Source of the DNA: Candidatus Jidaibacter sp.
GTDB taxonomy: Bacteria; Pseudomonadota; Alphaproteobacteria; Rickettsiales; Midichloriaceae
NCBI GenBank assembly: GCA_021298045.1
Contig: JAJTHY010000074.1
Location: 1 to 16,397 of the forward strand
Reading direction: 5' to 3'
DNA: 16,397 bases
The notes beneath the pieces are model-generated. The model was not told where the DNA came from. It worked only from the letters and a program-made list of their open reading frames with translations, and searched no databases. Positions 15,248 through 16,397 of this stretch are shown here, in pieces (positions within the stretch are counted from its first letter, which is position 1; the number at the start of each line of letters is the position of its first letter). The translations under genes were made by a program, and so were the position numbers.

Positions 15248-16236
15248 ACTACGATATACTGAAAGAACATTGGCTTATTGCGTGCTCCTCTAAAACGTTG
15301 GGAACAAAGCCCTATGCGTGTGAGATACTATCTACGCCTATCGTTCTGTTCAGAAATCAGGAAAAGATTACGGCATTACTAGACAGATGCCCGCATCGCA
15401 ATGCCCCTTTATCCAGAGGAAAAATAATAAATGGAGGATTGGAATGTCCGTATCATGGCTGGCAATTTGATACAAACGGGGAATGCCAGAAAATTCCTGG
15501 ACTATGCAATAAAGTTACAGCCAAGAGCCGCGATGCGACCCGTTTTGAAGTAATAGAATGCCAAGGTTTTGTATGGATTAAATTATCAGCATCAACTCAT
15601 GAAATCTATCAACCACCTTTACTGGAGAATAAAAACTACCACAGCTTCATTTGGCAAGCGGAAGTATCTGCTTCTTTAGTCAATATACTAGAAAACTTCT
15701 TGGATGGTACCCATACTCACTTTGTCCATAGCGGATTAATCCGGCGTGAGGGAGAAAGGCAGGAAGTAAGGGCAGCCATCACGCGGGGAAGTGATAGGGT
15801 GGAAATACGATACACGGGTGAAGGTAAGCAATCAGGTTTTATTTCAAAGTGGTTTGAACGTAGCCGGAGAGAAAGTTATGGACGCTTTATCTTACCTTCG
15901 GTTGCTGAAATTGAATATTGCTCCGATTCAGGCTCAGAGCTAACAATAACCGCCTATATTACCTCAACCTCAGATGCACACCATAAAATTTATGCGGTTA
16001 TTTCGATAAAGCAGGGAATTATTCCTGGGGTAATAAAACAATGGCTCCTTACTCCATTTTTCAGAAAAGCCTTAAAACAAGATATCGAAATTTTGGAACT
16101 GCAGCAGAAAACTATTGAACAATTTGGTAAAGAGACCTTTATTTCTACAGAAACTGACCTTATCAGACCTCATATTGAATCTTTATTACATGGCAATAAC
16201 AAGAAAATTGAGAAAACTATTACCGTTATGCTTTAG
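15244..16236 (+). CDS. Rieske non-heme iron oxygenase, alpha subunit
   Basis: A 330-residue oxygenase. Rieske [2Fe-2S] site: Cys49-Pro-His51 and Cys68-Pro-Tyr-His71 (CPHRNAP...ECPYHGWQF). Mononuclear iron site: NFLDGTHTHFVH (151-162) supplies His157 and His162, and Asp280 in KQDIEILELQQ is the likely third ligand. The plan matches single-component-type alpha subunits such as vanillate demethylase, so hydroxylation, demethylation or desaturation of a late intermediate is plausible. It normally needs a reductase/ferredoxin, and none is encoded in the window. It is the last gene of the operon, with a 4-nt overlap to the acyltransferase; no terminator is obvious after it. Confidence 0.9.
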   Translation: MNYDILKEHWLIACSSKTLGTKPYACEILSTPIVLFRNQEKITALLDRCPHRNAPLSRGKIINGGLECPYHGWQFDTNGECQKIPGLCNKVTAKSRDATRFEVIECQGFVWIKLSASTHEIYQPPLLENKNYHSFIWQAEVSASLVNILENFLDGTHTHFVHSGLIRREGERQEVRAAITRGSDRVEIRYTGEGKQSGFISKWFERSRRESYGRFILPSVAEIEYCSDSGSELTITAYITSTSDAHHKIYAVISIKQGIIPGVIKQWLLTPFFRKALKQDIEILELQQKTIEQFGKETFISTETDLIRPHIESLLHGNNKKIEKTITVML

Positions 16237-16397
16237 ATGTACAAACTTGCCTCAGCAGCCCTGCGCTTCGCCAATCCCTTCAGTTTCTGCCACCAGCCCA
16301 GACCCATTTCATCAGTTCGGCTGGCACGTCATTATGCTCCTCTCTGTTCACCTTGCGGCGGAGCGGGCGATGCGATCAATTGCGCTTGGGCGGAAGA
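16233..16397. other. GC-rich segment with broken frames at the window end
   Basis: Directly after the Rieske stop the base composition rises clearly. On the minus strand there are three overlapping short protein-like frames: one ending FRPSAIDRIARSAAR stop, one reading DVPAELMKWVWAGGRN stop, and one reading GLGWWQKLKGLAKRRAAEAS to a TAA at 16233. A GAGGAG box sits before an ATG between the first two. This looks like the decayed end of foreign coding DNA (phage, IS or plasmid), but I do not recognise the protein. On the plus strand one frame from 16237 is open to the window edge, probably a shadow. Confidence 0.35.

Overview
The window looks like part of the chromosome of an AT-rich alphaproteobacterium, most likely a Rickettsiales- or Holosporales-type intracellular symbiont. 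The evidence is an alphaproteobacterial-looking 16S rRNA 5' half on the minus strand, AT-rich intergenic DNA, decayed IS982-family transposase fragments, short palindromic repeats with open reading frames, and biotin genes of the kind some intracellular bacteria keep. The exact genus cannot be fixed from sequence reading alone.

Layout. 1-613 is the 5' part of a 16S rRNA gene (minus) with a near-perfect sigma70 promoter upstream (746-774). 872-3707 holds biotin genes: bioF-bioC on the minus strand, overlapping by 4 nt, and bioB divergent on the plus strand only 32 bp from the bioF start. A 150-bp palindromic repeat (A, 3713-3862) follows bioB, then a small host-attachment-family protein (3959-4390). 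4523-8297 is bounded by two inverted, decayed IS982-family remnants whose end sequences face outwards. Between them lie an ABC-F ATPase of the ribosome-protection resistance type, a class A beta-lactamase-like gene with a Cys where the catalytic Ser70 should be, and the scar of a small lipoprotein gene. This looks like a fossil composite transposon. A second copy of the palindromic repeat (B, 5032-5183) sits against the left transposase remnant. Both copies carry the same open ~50-residue frame.

8266-16236 is the most notable region: a divergently transcribed TetR-type regulator (its C-terminus rewritten by the IS end) and seven plus-strand genes that all overlap by 4-11 nt. In order these are a KAS III-type ketosynthase, an OleD-like NAD(P)-dependent reductase, a metallo-beta-lactamase-fold hydrolase, an F390-synthetase/CapK-like adenylate-forming enzyme, an ATP-grasp ligase, a large GNAT-like acyltransferase and a Rieske non-heme iron oxygenase. 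Together they look like a compact biosynthetic operon that condenses and reduces an acyl chain, activates a carboxylate, ligates or acylates it, and oxidises the product. No carrier protein, exporter or Rieske electron-transfer partner is encoded in the window. I do not recognise the cluster as a characterised pathway.

The last ~160 bp are clearly richer in G+C than the operon and hold only broken reading frames, which suggests another insertion boundary.
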